From positions 1 to 64,000 of the forward strand of contig CAZVZG010000013.1 in assembly GCA_964630785.1 (NCBI GenBank): a stretch of 64,000 nucleotides of DNA, in the 5' to 3' direction. The translations under genes were made by a program, and so were the position numbers. The notes beneath the pieces are model-generated. The model was not told where the DNA came from and did no database searches. It was given only the letters and a program-made list of their open reading frames with translations. The first letter of the stretch is position 1. The number at the start of each line of letters is the position of its first letter. This stretch comes from JADLCX01 sp964630785. GTDB lineage: Bacteria > Planctomycetota > Phycisphaerae > Phycisphaerales > UBA1924. This document shows, piece by piece, positions 33,972-44,468 of this stretch.

Positions 33972-34433
33972 TCACGCGTGGGGTTCGATGTCCACGCGGG
34001 CGGCGAGCACTCGCCACCGCTCCGGCGACGTGAAGAGCAGGCCGCACACCGGGCCCTGGCCAAAGACGGCGGCGTGCTGCTCGAACGCGCGGGCGAGCGC
34101 GAGCACGTCGTCGCGCGGCACGCCGCGGATGAGGAAACCCGGCTCGCGGTGGTTGCCGATCTCGTCGGAAGATTCGCTGGGCGAGTGGTCGTACCCGGCG
34201 GACTCGATCAGCCGTTCGAGTCCGCGGTTGCGCTCGGCGTTTTCGGCGTCGTCAAGGTGAGAGTGCCCGGGGTTGCACGCGGTGATGATCGCCCAATCAC
34301 CGGAGGGGAGGAGCAGCGACGGCTCGGCGTCGGGGGTTGATGAGTCGTCGCCGAACCGCAGGGCGACGCGGCGGCCGCAGGAGACGAAGCGGTACACCGC
34401 GCGGGCGTAGGCTCGGTCGAGTGGGTCGCTCAC
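33972..34433 (-). CDS. DUF3293 domain protein
   Basis: A 153-residue protein with the DUF3293 pattern DWAIITACNPGHSHLDDAENAERNRGLERLI...GFLIRGVPRDDVLALARAFEQHAAVFGQ. Function unknown. The GTG start at 34433 gives the normal family length; no Shine-Dalgarno is seen. It is convergent with the GH31 gene (8-base gap) and divergent from the ABC exporter. Confidence 0.7.
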   Translation of the reverse strand: MSDPLDRAYARAVYRFVSCGRRVALRFGDDSSTPDAEPSLLLPSGDWAIITACNPGHSHLDDAENAERNRGLERLIESAGYDHSPSESSDEIGNHREPGFLIRGVPRDDVLALARAFEQHAAVFGQGPVCGLLFTSPERWRVLAARVDIEPHA

Positions 34434-34557
34434 GGTGGGAGGGTAGAGCCCGATTGAACGGGTGCGGCGCGACGGGCGTTGAGGTTGGCGCACCGCTCGG
34501 ACGCCCGGAGCGGCGTCCGAGCGAGAGCGCCCCGCCGCGCGTGCGTTTCCGGGGGTG

Positions 34558-34563
34558 TACGAT
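34558..34563 (+). promoter_or_regulatory. Candidate -10 element directly before the ABC exporter start
   Basis: TACGAT ends 7 bases before ATG 34571, placing the expected transcription start at or beside the A of the start codon. There is no Shine-Dalgarno sequence, consistent with leaderless translation. Confidence 0.4.
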
Positions 34564-34570
34564 CGGACCC

Positions 34571-36742
<2,172 letters not shown>

Positions 36743-36743
36743 G

Positions 36744-37565
36744 TCATTGCGAGCGGTTGGCCCAGCCCCACTCCGAGGCGTTGGATTGCCAGAGGGTCTG
36801 CCTGGCCGTGCCCTTCTTGATGAGGAACAGGTTCTTGCACGTCAGGTCGGCGGTTTCGGCGACGCGGTCCTGGGGGCCCACGGGCGGCTTGAAGAGCAGG
36901 ATGCTGCCGTCGAGGAAGCCGATGTGCGAGCCGCCGCCCTTGCCGCCGGCCGCGGAGCCGCTGTTGCGCACGCCGTGGCGGGTGGACATCTGGTCGAGGT
37001 TGGCGAAGGAGCCGTCGTCGTAGTCGTGGTTGTAGTACAGGTCGTGCTCCTCGATCATGAGCGGGATGGACTGGAGGTTGTTGATCGGTGTGGGGTAGGG
37101 CGGGCGGGCCTGGTAGACGGCTTGCCAGGGGAGGTCCACGCGAGCGCCGGCCATGCGGATGATGAAGGTGTAGTCGTAGAAGTGGTTGGCCTCGCGCCGG
37201 GCCGAGGGGCACTCGAGGATCCTGTCGGCGAGGTTGAAGTAGTCGTTCATGACGCTGGCGCGCATGGGGTGGGGGTACTGCGCGGGGTTGGCGTTGTAGT
37301 TGGTGTTGTTTCGCCCGCACCAGTCCATGTTGAGCGGGCCCTGCCAGTAGCTGCCGGGGATGGACTTGTAGTCGGCGGCGTAGGAGTTGAAGCCGAGCAT
37401 GATCTGCTTCATGTTGGAGCCGCAGATCGTGGTGCGCGCGGCCTCGCGGGCCTTGGCCAGCGCGGGGAGCAGCAGCGAGACCAGCAGCGCGATGATCGCG
37501 ATGACCACGAGCAGTTCGATGAGGGTGAAGGCCGCGGGGCGTCGGGCCGGGCGTGCTGAAGGCAT
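36744..37565 (-). CDS. Prepilin-type (pseudopilin-like) secreted protein
   Basis: A 273-residue protein with a type IV prepilin N-terminus, AAFTLIELLVVIAIIALLVSLLLPAL, with the Phe and the Glu at mature +5 after a basic leader (MPSARPARRPA). The rest resembles planctomycete DUF1559/H-X9-DG-type pseudopilins: KAREAARTTICGSNMKQI and, near the end, GGSHIGFLDGSI. Planctomycetes carry many such paralogues of unclear role. ATG 37565 has GGAGG 6 bases upstream. Confidence 0.85.
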   Translation of the reverse strand: MPSARPARRPAAFTLIELLVVIAIIALLVSLLLPALAKAREAARTTICGSNMKQIMLGFNSYAADYKSIPGSYWQGPLNMDWCGRNNTNYNANPAQYPHPMRASVMNDYFNLADRILECPSARREANHFYDYTFIIRMAGARVDLPWQAVYQARPPYPTPINNLQSIPLMIEEHDLYYNHDYDDGSFANLDQMSTRHGVRNSGSAAGGKGGGSHIGFLDGSILLFKPPVGPQDRVAETADLTCKNLFLIKKGTARQTLWQSNASEWGWANRSQ

Positions 37566-37675
37566 GGAGGGCCTCCGGGCGCTTGCCTCCTCCCCCCCGC
37601 GTGAACTCTCCGGGTGGGCAGCATACCACGGGTTGGGCCTGAGCCAAAGGCCGTATTGCGGCTGGGATTGTGGGC

Positions 37676-37681
37676 TATCCT
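37676..37681 (+). promoter_or_regulatory. Candidate -10 element of the M32 carboxypeptidase
   Basis: TATCCT, 35 bases before ATG 37717, with a Shine-Dalgarno AGGAG in the short leader. No convincing -35. Confidence 0.3.
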
Positions 37682-37716
37682 GACACCGTCACCCGCGAAA
37701 CCACCCAGGAGAAGCC

Positions 37717-39297
37717 ATGACCAGCCCCGCCGCGACGTCCGCTTATGGCCAGCTTTGCGAGATCAAGCGGGAGGCCGCGACGCTGGGGTCGATCGGGAGC
37801 CTGCTGGATTGGGACCAGGAGACGTACATGCCGCCCCGCGGGAGCGCGGCCCGGGCGGAGCAGCGGTCGATGATGGCCCGACTGTCGCACGAGCGGGCGA
37901 CGAGCCCGCGGGTGGGGGAGTTGCTCGCGGCGTGCGAGGCCGATAAGTCGCTGACGGGGGACAAGTCGTCGCTCGCGGCGGCGGACCTCCGCGAGATGCG
38001 GCGCGACTACGACCGGGCGACCAAGCTGCCGTCGGACCTGGTGGCCGAGTTGGCCATGGTGACCAGCCAGGCGCAGGACGTGTGGAAGGATGCGAGGGAG
38101 AAGAGCGACTTTGAGTTGTTTCGGCCGTGGCTGGAGCGGGTATTGGGGCTGGTGCGCCGCAAGGCCGAGTGTTACAGGGGGAGGGGGGGGCTCACTCGTG
38201 AAGGCGAGCTGTACGACGCGCTGATCGACGAGTACGAGCCGCGGGCGACGGCGGCACAGATCGAAGCGATCTTCAACCCGCTGCGGGACCGGCTCTCGGC
38301 GCTGGTGAAGGACCTCACCGGCTCGGGCAAGGCGGTGGACCGGCGGGTGCTGGACGTGAAGGTCGAACCGGCGCGGCAGCACGAGTTGGGTTTGTTCGTG
38401 CTCAAGTCGCTGGGGTTTGAGTTCGAGGCGGGGCGGCTGGACACGACGACGCACCCATTCTGCTCGGGGATCGCGCCCGGCGACACGCGGATGACGACGC
38501 GCTACCGCGACCAGGCGCTCACCGACGCGCTCTACAGCAGCATGCACGAGTGCGGGCACGGGCTGTACGAGCAGGGGCTGCCAAAGTTGGAGACGCTCGC
38601 GGGGCTTCCGGCGTTCGGGCGGCCGGCGTCGCAGGCGGTGTCGCTGGGCATCCACGAGAGCCAGTCGCGGATGTGGGAGAACTTTGTCGGGCGCAGTCGC
38701 GAGTTCTGGAAGTGGCTGTGGCCGATCGCGGGGAAGATGACCCGCGCGGCGGGCGACGCGGGCGCGGACCCGCTGGCGGGGTTCACGGCCGAGCAGATGT
38801 ACGCGGCGGTGAACACCGCGATCCCGAGCCTGATCCGCGTGGAGGCGGACGAGGCGACGTACAACCTGCACGTGATGCTGCGGTTTGAGCTTGAACGCGG
38901 GCTGGTGTCCGGGTCGCTGGCGGTCAAGGACCTGCCGGGCGAATGGAACTCGCGCTTCAAGCGGCTGGTGGGGATCGACGTGCCGGACGACCGGCGCGGG
39001 TGTCTGCAGGACGTGCACTGGTCGTTCGGGCTGGTGGGGTATTTCCCGACCTACACGCTGGGCAACCTGTACGCGGCGCAGTTCTGGGAGACGATCAACA
39101 AGCAGATCCCGGACCTGTCGGCGAGGATGGAGCGGGGCGACTTTTCGGCGCTCAAGCGGTGGCTCAACGAGAACATCCACGCGCACGGGCGGCGGTACAG
39201 CGCGGCGGAGCTGTGCCAGCGGCTGACGGGCGCGCCGTTGAGCGCGGACCCGCTGATGCGGCACCTGGAGGGGAAGTTGCGGGCGCTGTACCGGTGA
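37717..39297 (+). CDS. M32 family (Taq-type) metallocarboxypeptidase
   Basis: A 526-residue cytoplasmic zinc carboxypeptidase removing C-terminal residues from peptides. The zinc site HECGH is at residues 277-281, followed by GIHESQSRMWEN carrying the third ligand Glu. The flanking blocks TTTHPFCSGIAPGDTRMTTRY and GYFPTYTLGNLYAAQFW are characteristic of the family, and length is normal (about 500). AGGAG lies 8 bases before ATG 37717. A short purine-rich run encodes YRGRGGL near residue 153. Confidence 0.93.
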   Translation: MTSPAATSAYGQLCEIKREAATLGSIGSLLDWDQETYMPPRGSAARAEQRSMMARLSHERATSPRVGELLAACEADKSLTGDKSSLAAADLREMRRDYDRATKLPSDLVAELAMVTSQAQDVWKDAREKSDFELFRPWLERVLGLVRRKAECYRGRGGLTREGELYDALIDEYEPRATAAQIEAIFNPLRDRLSALVKDLTGSGKAVDRRVLDVKVEPARQHELGLFVLKSLGFEFEAGRLDTTTHPFCSGIAPGDTRMTTRYRDQALTDALYSSMHECGHGLYEQGLPKLETLAGLPAFGRPASQAVSLGIHESQSRMWENFVGRSREFWKWLWPIAGKMTRAAGDAGADPLAGFTAEQMYAAVNTAIPSLIRVEADEATYNLHVMLRFELERGLVSGSLAVKDLPGEWNSRFKRLVGIDVPDDRRGCLQDVHWSFGLVGYFPTYTLGNLYAAQFWETINKQIPDLSARMERGDFSALKRWLNENIHAHGRRYSAAELCQRLTGAPLSADPLMRHLEGKLRALYR

Positions 39298-39325
39298 ACG
39301 GGGCGGTGTAACGCACGCGGATCAT

Positions 39326-39382
39326 CACAGGCACGGCTTCTGAGCAGGCCGTGCCTGTGGCGTTTGAGCGGCCGTGCCTGTG
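39326..39382. repeat. Inverted plus direct repeat of a 12-bp unit between convergent genes
   Basis: CACAGGCACGGC, 10-base loop, GCCGTGCCTGTG (perfect 12-bp stem, 39326-39359), then a third copy GCCGTGCCTGTG at 39371-39382. It could terminate transcription from both convergent genes, but the extra direct copy is what one expects from a dispersed palindromic repeat. Confidence 0.75.
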
Positions 39383-39386
39383 GCAC

Positions 39387-41117
39387 TTACCTATTGGAAG
39401 TCGCGAACGGCGGCTCGATCACGAGCAGGGCCTTGCCGCCGACGGCGAAGTACTTGATCTTGCGCTCGCGGCCGACGCGGAAGAGCAGGATGAGTTTCTG
39501 GTCGGGCTGCGAGCGGGTCAGCAGCGGCATCTCGTTGACGTGGGTGATCGGGTTGGACGGGCGGAGCGTGACCCAGACTTCCTTCTGCGTCTCGTAAATG
39601 AAGCCGAAGGGGGTGTAGGGCACGCCCGAGTCGTCCACCAGTCGCGGGCCCTTTTCGAGGTCGATGCCGGCGCCGACGTTGGAGAGGAAGCCCCAGTCCG
39701 AGTTGCGACCGTCCACGACGACCTGAACCACAACCTGATCCTCCGGGCAGGCCAGGCGGCGGACCTGGAGGGCGGGGTCGCCCTCGCGGGCGCGGAGGCT
39801 GTCCTTGCGGAACTTGCCCTCGCCTTCGAGGAGTTGCTTCTCGTCGTTGATGGTGAGGCCCTGGAGGTCGTCGCGCTGGAAGACCAGCCCGCCCTGGAGG
39901 CGGTCGCTCGCGAGCATCCAGTTCTCGAGCTGGGTGGGCTTCTTCTGGACGGCGCCGGCGGCGTCGACGGGCTCGGCCTTGGAGGCGATGTTGAGCTGGC
40001 CGTCGCGGGCCGCGGCGTCGCGGGCCTGGATGGAGGCGAAGGTGGTGTAGGGCTTCATGCCGCGGACGTCTACGCGGGTGCCCTTGACGTAGAGGCCCAG
40101 CGGCTGGGCGCCTTTGGGCACGACAAACTCGAAGGCCATGGGCGACTCGTTGCGCCCGCCGACGGTGGCGATGAAGGTCTTCTGACCGTCGAAGCACCAG
40201 CGGCCGTACTCGGACTTGCTGGACTCGCCCTCGGAGATGACGGCGACGGGCTGGATGGCCATGCTGCCGCCGTCGGCGGTCTGTACGACCAGCCGGAGCT
40301 GGCCGTTGCCGACGATGACGCGCCCGGTCTTCTCGTTGGCGCCGGGGTTGAACTTGACGACGTAGCCCTCGAGCGTGCTCTGGGCGGGGTTGGGCTGCGA
40401 GTTGTCGATGTAGGTGAACTGGCGCTTCTTGCCGGGCTCGAAGGTGTCGTTGAGCAGGTCCTTGCCCGGCTCGACGGTGTAGTGGTTGAGCACCTCGAAC
40501 GCGCTCTTGGGGATGGCGTGGCGGCTCTTGCCGTCGTCGAAGTTGAGGCGGAGCAGCGGGCCCTCGTCCTGGAGGTCGGGGTGCCACTTGGCGAGGTTCT
40601 CGTCGGTGCGGAAGGTTGAGTCGGACATCACCGAGTAGAACGTGGACGTGAACTGATCGGCCGGGAGCAGCAGGTGGCTGGTGCGGACGAGCGAGCCGTT
40701 GTTGGAGTAAGTCACCGGCTCGAAGCCCATGATGGTGGACTCGAGGCGGAGATAGCCGATCGAGAGGACGAAGATGCCCGCGGTGATGACGCCGGCGATC
40801 GCGCCGCAGAGGCCGCCGCCGACCATGTTGGTGATGCCGTCGAGGTCGATGTTCTTGGGGATGATCGCGTTGGTGGCCAGGCGGAGGACGATGAGCGAGA
40901 CCGCGAAGGGCACGGCCAGGGCCAGGCCGTGGGCCCAGCCGATCATGTCGCCGCCGACGTTCATGAAGACCGAGGTGAGCGGCTCCCACGCGGCGAAGGC
41001 GATCGCGCCGGCGACGATCGTGCACAGCAGATGGATGAGCGCCGAGAAGGCCCCGCGGCTGCCCCACATATAGGCGATGCCGAATACGGCGAAGATGACG
41101 AGAACGCTGAAGATCAT
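39387..41117 (-). CDS. CvpA-like membrane protein with large soluble domain
   Basis: A 576-residue protein. The first 160 residues resemble CvpA (colicin V production protein family): four hydrophobic helices with GSRGAFSALIHLLCTIVAG, VPFAVSLIVLRLATNAIIPK and NMVGGGLCGAIAGVITAGIFVLS. The remaining 400 residues are soluble and beta-rich, with no recognised domain, and probably periplasmic. ATG 41117 has a weak ribosome binding site. It lies 137 bases downstream of the degenerate GspE gene on the same strand. Function unknown; CvpA proteins have been tied to envelope stability. Confidence 0.7.
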   Translation of the reverse strand: MIFSVLVIFAVFGIAYMWGSRGAFSALIHLLCTIVAGAIAFAAWEPLTSVFMNVGGDMIGWAHGLALAVPFAVSLIVLRLATNAIIPKNIDLDGITNMVGGGLCGAIAGVITAGIFVLSIGYLRLESTIMGFEPVTYSNNGSLVRTSHLLLPADQFTSTFYSVMSDSTFRTDENLAKWHPDLQDEGPLLRLNFDDGKSRHAIPKSAFEVLNHYTVEPGKDLLNDTFEPGKKRQFTYIDNSQPNPAQSTLEGYVVKFNPGANEKTGRVIVGNGQLRLVVQTADGGSMAIQPVAVISEGESSKSEYGRWCFDGQKTFIATVGGRNESPMAFEFVVPKGAQPLGLYVKGTRVDVRGMKPYTTFASIQARDAAARDGQLNIASKAEPVDAAGAVQKKPTQLENWMLASDRLQGGLVFQRDDLQGLTINDEKQLLEGEGKFRKDSLRAREGDPALQVRRLACPEDQVVVQVVVDGRNSDWGFLSNVGAGIDLEKGPRLVDDSGVPYTPFGFIYETQKEVWVTLRPSNPITHVNEMPLLTRSQPDQKLILLFRVGRERKIKYFAVGGKALLVIEPPFATSNR

Positions 41118-41181
41118 GATCGAGTCTCGCGGGCGGGGGGCGGGGGGGCGGGGGGCGCTGGTTGAGGTTTCACCACTGCGG

Positions 41182-41214
41182 GCACTGAGGTCGCTGAGGA
41201 GTGACCTTGAGTGC
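41182..41214 (-). terminator. Imperfect hairpin downstream of the GspE-like gene
   Basis: GCACTGAGGTC / GACCTTGAGTGC pair with one bulge and a 10-base loop, followed on the minus strand by a C-rich tract. Weak terminator candidate. Confidence 0.3.
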
Positions 41215-41254
41215 GTTGGATTGTGGGCTCAACGGTGATACAGGTGAGCGGAGG

Positions 41255-43045
41255 TCACGTAGCGGCGGAGGCCGGGGGACGCGGGGAGGGCGAGCCGGAA
41301 GGTGGGGTGGGGGGGGCGGGCTCGGACGCGGTGACCCGCATGACCTCCTCGACGCTGGTGACGCCCTCGACGGCCTTCTTGATGGCGCACTGCTGGAGGC
41401 TGGGGAGGCTCTTCTTACGCAGGGCGGCCTTGAGGCCCTGGATGTTGCCCTGGACGATGAGGGCCCGCTCGTCGGGGCCGATGCCGTAGAGCTCGAAGAT
41501 GCCGTCCTGGCCGAAGTAGCCGACGCCGGCGCAGGTGGGGCAGACCTCGGGCTTGTTCTTGATGAGGACCTGGCCGCCCTTCTTGAAGAGTTGCTGGACG
41601 CGGCCCTCCGGGACGCCGAGCTTCTTGAGCATGTCGGGGCTCGGCGGGTAGGGCTGGCGGCAGTTGGTGCACAGGCGGCGGAGCAGGCGCTCGTTGATGA
41701 CGCCGTGGAGCGACTCGGCGGCCTGGCGGGCGTCGCCGACGGCCTTGACGTAGGCCTGGATTGCGGTGAGGGCGTCGCCGGCCTTGAAGGAGAGGTAGGT
41801 GCGTGTGCGCTCCTGGTCGGCCTTGGCGATCTCCTTGGCGGTCTGCGGGTCGGGCAGCTCGGCGACGGCGACGACGTCGGGGTCGCGGCGGAGGATCGAG
41901 CGGACCAGCGTCGAGAACTCGCCGCCGGGAGCGCCGGCGGGCGCGCCCGGCGCAGCGGCGGCGGGCGCGTCGTTCTGGGGGTCGAACTTGTTGGTGCGGA
42001 CGCCCTCGATGGCGGCCTGCGGGTCGATCTCGACGGTCTGCACGTTGGACGTGTAGGCGTCGTGCATCTTGACGACGCTGTAGAGGGTGGTGGTGCGCCC
42101 GCCGTCCGGGGGCGAGGTGACGAGCACGACGCCCTTGCCCTCGGCGACGATCTCGCGGAGCTCCTTGAGCTGCGGTTCGAGTAGGCCGAGTTCCTCGACC
42201 TTCTTGGTGACCTGCTGCTCGGGGTTGAGGAGCATGGTGAGCTTCATGCCGCCCTGGGCGCCGATGCTGACGACCTTGACGATGGTCTTGAGGACGCCCT
42301 CCTCGACCGCGAGCGTGCCCTGCTGGCGGCGGCGGCGGTCGGCAACGTCGAGGCCGGCCGCGGCCTTCCAGAAGTCCATGATGCGGGCGGCGTTGGCTGG
42401 GGGCATGGTCTCGCCGCCCTGACGGACGCCGTCAACGATCCAGGACGCGCCGTAGAGCTGGTCCTTGCCCGCGGGGCCGACCTCGATCTGCGAGGCGCGG
42501 GCCTGCTGGGCGGTCATGAAGAGTTTTTCGGCGGCGGTGCGGACCTCGTACTCGGGGGTTTCGGCCAGCGGCGCGGCGACGAGGCGGGTGAACTTGCCCT
42601 TCTCGTCGGGACCCTTGATGTTGAGAGCGACCTTGGCCTGGAGCTTGGCGGCGGCCTTGACGGCCTTCTTCTCGGCACCCGAGAGCTTGGCCATGTTGAG
42701 GCGGATCTTGTACTTCTCGGGGACGCGGTCGTCCTTGTTGGCAACGACCATGTACGCGAGCAGGTCGGCGATGAGCACCACGAGCATCACGCCCAGCCCG
42801 GCCCAGAACGCGCCCTCGCTGCCGGGCATGGCCGCGCCGACGAGGATGCCGCCGACCACCGCTACGAACCCGGCGATGATGTGGCCGACGTTCCACTTGC
42901 GTCGAGGGAGGAAGAACTGGGCCGCGTGCTTGTCATAGACGGAGGAGACGACCCATGCCCAAGGGAGAAAGACCACGAGCATGAGCAGGGGCTTCCACCA
43001 TGAGACAAGGACAAACGAGTCGGCGGCTTGGGCGAGAAGAGTCAT
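41255..43045 (-). CDS. Membrane-anchored, degenerate GspE/PilB-family ATPase homologue
   Basis: A 596-residue relative of type II secretion/type IV pilus assembly ATPases. About three hydrophobic segments open it (residues 11-35, 57-72, 80-102), unlike soluble GspE. The ATPase core keeps the fold but has lost key residues. The Walker A reads SPPDGGRTTT with Arg317 where Lys is required. The Walker B region RRDPDVVAVAELPD has Pro in place of the GEIRD Arg. The His box STLHT has become TYLSFKAG without His. The tetracysteine zinc site is intact (Cys459, Cys462, Cys502, Cys505). A 15-residue Ala/Pro/Gly linker is inserted after the Asp box. It is probably a pseudo-ATPase with a structural role. 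It lies in the same run of genes as PilT. Confidence 0.85.
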   Translation of the reverse strand: MTLLAQAADSFVLVSWWKPLLMLVVFLPWAWVVSSVYDKHAAQFFLPRRKWNVGHIIAGFVAVVGGILVGAAMPGSEGAFWAGLGVMLVVLIADLLAYMVVANKDDRVPEKYKIRLNMAKLSGAEKKAVKAAAKLQAKVALNIKGPDEKGKFTRLVAAPLAETPEYEVRTAAEKLFMTAQQARASQIEVGPAGKDQLYGASWIVDGVRQGGETMPPANAARIMDFWKAAAGLDVADRRRRQQGTLAVEEGVLKTIVKVVSIGAQGGMKLTMLLNPEQQVTKKVEELGLLEPQLKELREIVAEGKGVVLVTSPPDGGRTTTLYSVVKMHDAYTSNVQTVEIDPQAAIEGVRTNKFDPQNDAPAAAAPGAPAGAPGGEFSTLVRSILRRDPDVVAVAELPDPQTAKEIAKADQERTRTYLSFKAGDALTAIQAYVKAVGDARQAAESLHGVINERLLRRLCTNCRQPYPPSPDMLKKLGVPEGRVQQLFKKGGQVLIKNKPEVCPTCAGVGYFGQDGIFELYGIGPDERALIVQGNIQGLKAALRKKSLPSLQQCAIKKAVEGVTSVEEVMRVTASEPAPPTPPSGSPSPRPPASAAT

Positions 43046-43469
43046 GGATGTTTGGCTGAGGAGGGTGGGATGCCGGCCGGTGTCGGTTGGCCGCGGGTTT
43101 GGGAAAGGCTATTCGGTTGATCGGACCTGACGGGTCCCGATCCGTGGCCGGAAGGCGAGGAAGGGGAGGGCCGGAGTGTGCTGAGGGTATCAGGTTTGGC
43201 TCGGTTTGGTGCGCGGGCACCCTGTAGCGGGGCAAAATTGGGCCCTGATGGGTGCGAGGGGCCGCCTGGCGGGGGAGGACGGGAAAGTGTCCGGGGTGGC
43301 CCTCCCGACGCGGCCCGCCCGTATCGAATGACGACAGGAGATGGTTCGCTGTGCGAGCGGGGCACCCCCGTTTGCGCACGCCACACCCCCGCGGCCCCGA
43401 GCGGCCGCAAATCCGTGGCATGGATGAAACGAGTTCGCGGAGCCGCCGTGATCGGGACGGGGTGCGGGT
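43046..43469. other. Gene-free interval upstream of the GspE-like gene
   Basis: About 420 bases between the GspE-like start and the stop of the next dockerin-like gene. Short frames on both strands have no protein-like character, and no hairpin or consensus promoter stands out. It presumably holds the promoter of the GspE-like gene. Confidence 0.5.
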
Positions 43470-44447
43470 CTAGCAGCCGGCGAAGTACAGCGCCAGGAAA
43501 TCGAAGATGTCCTGTACCGATATGCCCCCGCTGTGGTTGACGTCGGCCGCGGGGTCGTTCATGAAGTAGGCCGCCAGGAAGTCGAAAATATCCTGGACCG
43601 AGACCGCGCCCGAGCCGTTGAAATCGGCGGGGCAGACGGGTGGGAGCAGGGTGCGCGTGCCCTCGAGGATGAAGGGGAGCGAGTACGCCCGGCCGTCGGT
43701 CACGCCCGCGACGAACCCCTCACGCCCCTCGAACCAAACGCGGGCCCCGGTGCCGAAGGGGTCGTTGAACAGCCGGGCGTTGTGCGGCGGCAGGACCTCT
43801 TGCGTGCGGGGCGTGACCAGCGGTTGGAACACGTTGCTGGACGGCGTGAGCGCGCCGTCGAAGGCCCACTCGATCCAGTAGCGGCCCGGCCCGAGGCGGC
43901 CCCCATCGGGCAGGCCGTCGAGGGAGACCCTGTACGCGAAGACCGGGCGCACCGTGCCGGTGCTGGTCGGGCTCTCGCGGTGGCAGACGAATACGCCGGG
44001 CGGGGCGGCGAGGATCAGCGGCGAGGTCAGCACCGGCATCGGGAGCGGGTCGGGCACCGGCGGGGGAGAATCCGCCGAGTAGGGCGGCTCGGTCCACAGG
44101 TTGATATGGATGCTCGTGATCGTGGGCGTGGTCTGCGAGGTCTGGAAGGCGTAGAGCGTGACCTGGCTCAGGTCCCACTCTTCGCCCTCGGGGACGACGA
44201 AGTCGTCGGCCGAAGCCGTGCCGGTGGCGACGGTGGCGGCGACGCCGGTGGTCGAGAACGTGAAGGTCTGGCCCGGGATCGTGAAGCCGTCGGCCTGGCT
44301 GATGGGCAGGCCGGCGATCGCGCCCGTGCCGCCGGCGGGGTTGGTGATGAAACCGCCGTTATCGAACAGAACATCCGCCCCGGCGACGGGCGCCATCGCG
44401 AGCAGGAGCAGTCCGAACGCGGCCCGACGGCGTGAACGCATCGACAT
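43470..44447 (-). CDS. Secreted protein with C-terminal GC-type dockerin-like module
   Basis: A 325-residue exported protein: signal peptide RRAAFGLLLLAMAPVAGADV, a beta-sandwich body of about 240 residues (DVLFDNGGFITNPAGGTGAI..., WIEWAFDG) of a type often seen on planctomycete secreted proteins, and the twin repeat ADFNGSGAVSVQDIFDFLAA / ADVNHSGGISVQDIFDFLALYF ending AGC. It begins 21 bases after the pilT stop, so the two may be co-transcribed. Function unknown. Confidence 0.8.
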   Translation of the reverse strand: MSMRSRRRAAFGLLLLAMAPVAGADVLFDNGGFITNPAGGTGAIAGLPISQADGFTIPGQTFTFSTTGVAATVATGTASADDFVVPEGEEWDLSQVTLYAFQTSQTTPTITSIHINLWTEPPYSADSPPPVPDPLPMPVLTSPLILAAPPGVFVCHRESPTSTGTVRPVFAYRVSLDGLPDGGRLGPGRYWIEWAFDGALTPSSNVFQPLVTPRTQEVLPPHNARLFNDPFGTGARVWFEGREGFVAGVTDGRAYSLPFILEGTRTLLPPVCPADFNGSGAVSVQDIFDFLAAYFMNDPAADVNHSGGISVQDIFDFLALYFAGC

Positions 44448-44468
44448 GGAGTTCCTCCGGGGATCGGG

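Noticed and set aside
41255..43045. Functional PilB/GspE extension ATPase
   Set aside because: Loss of the Walker A lysine and the His-box histidine makes normal ATP hydrolysis unlikely, so the plain annotation was replaced by a degenerate homologue.
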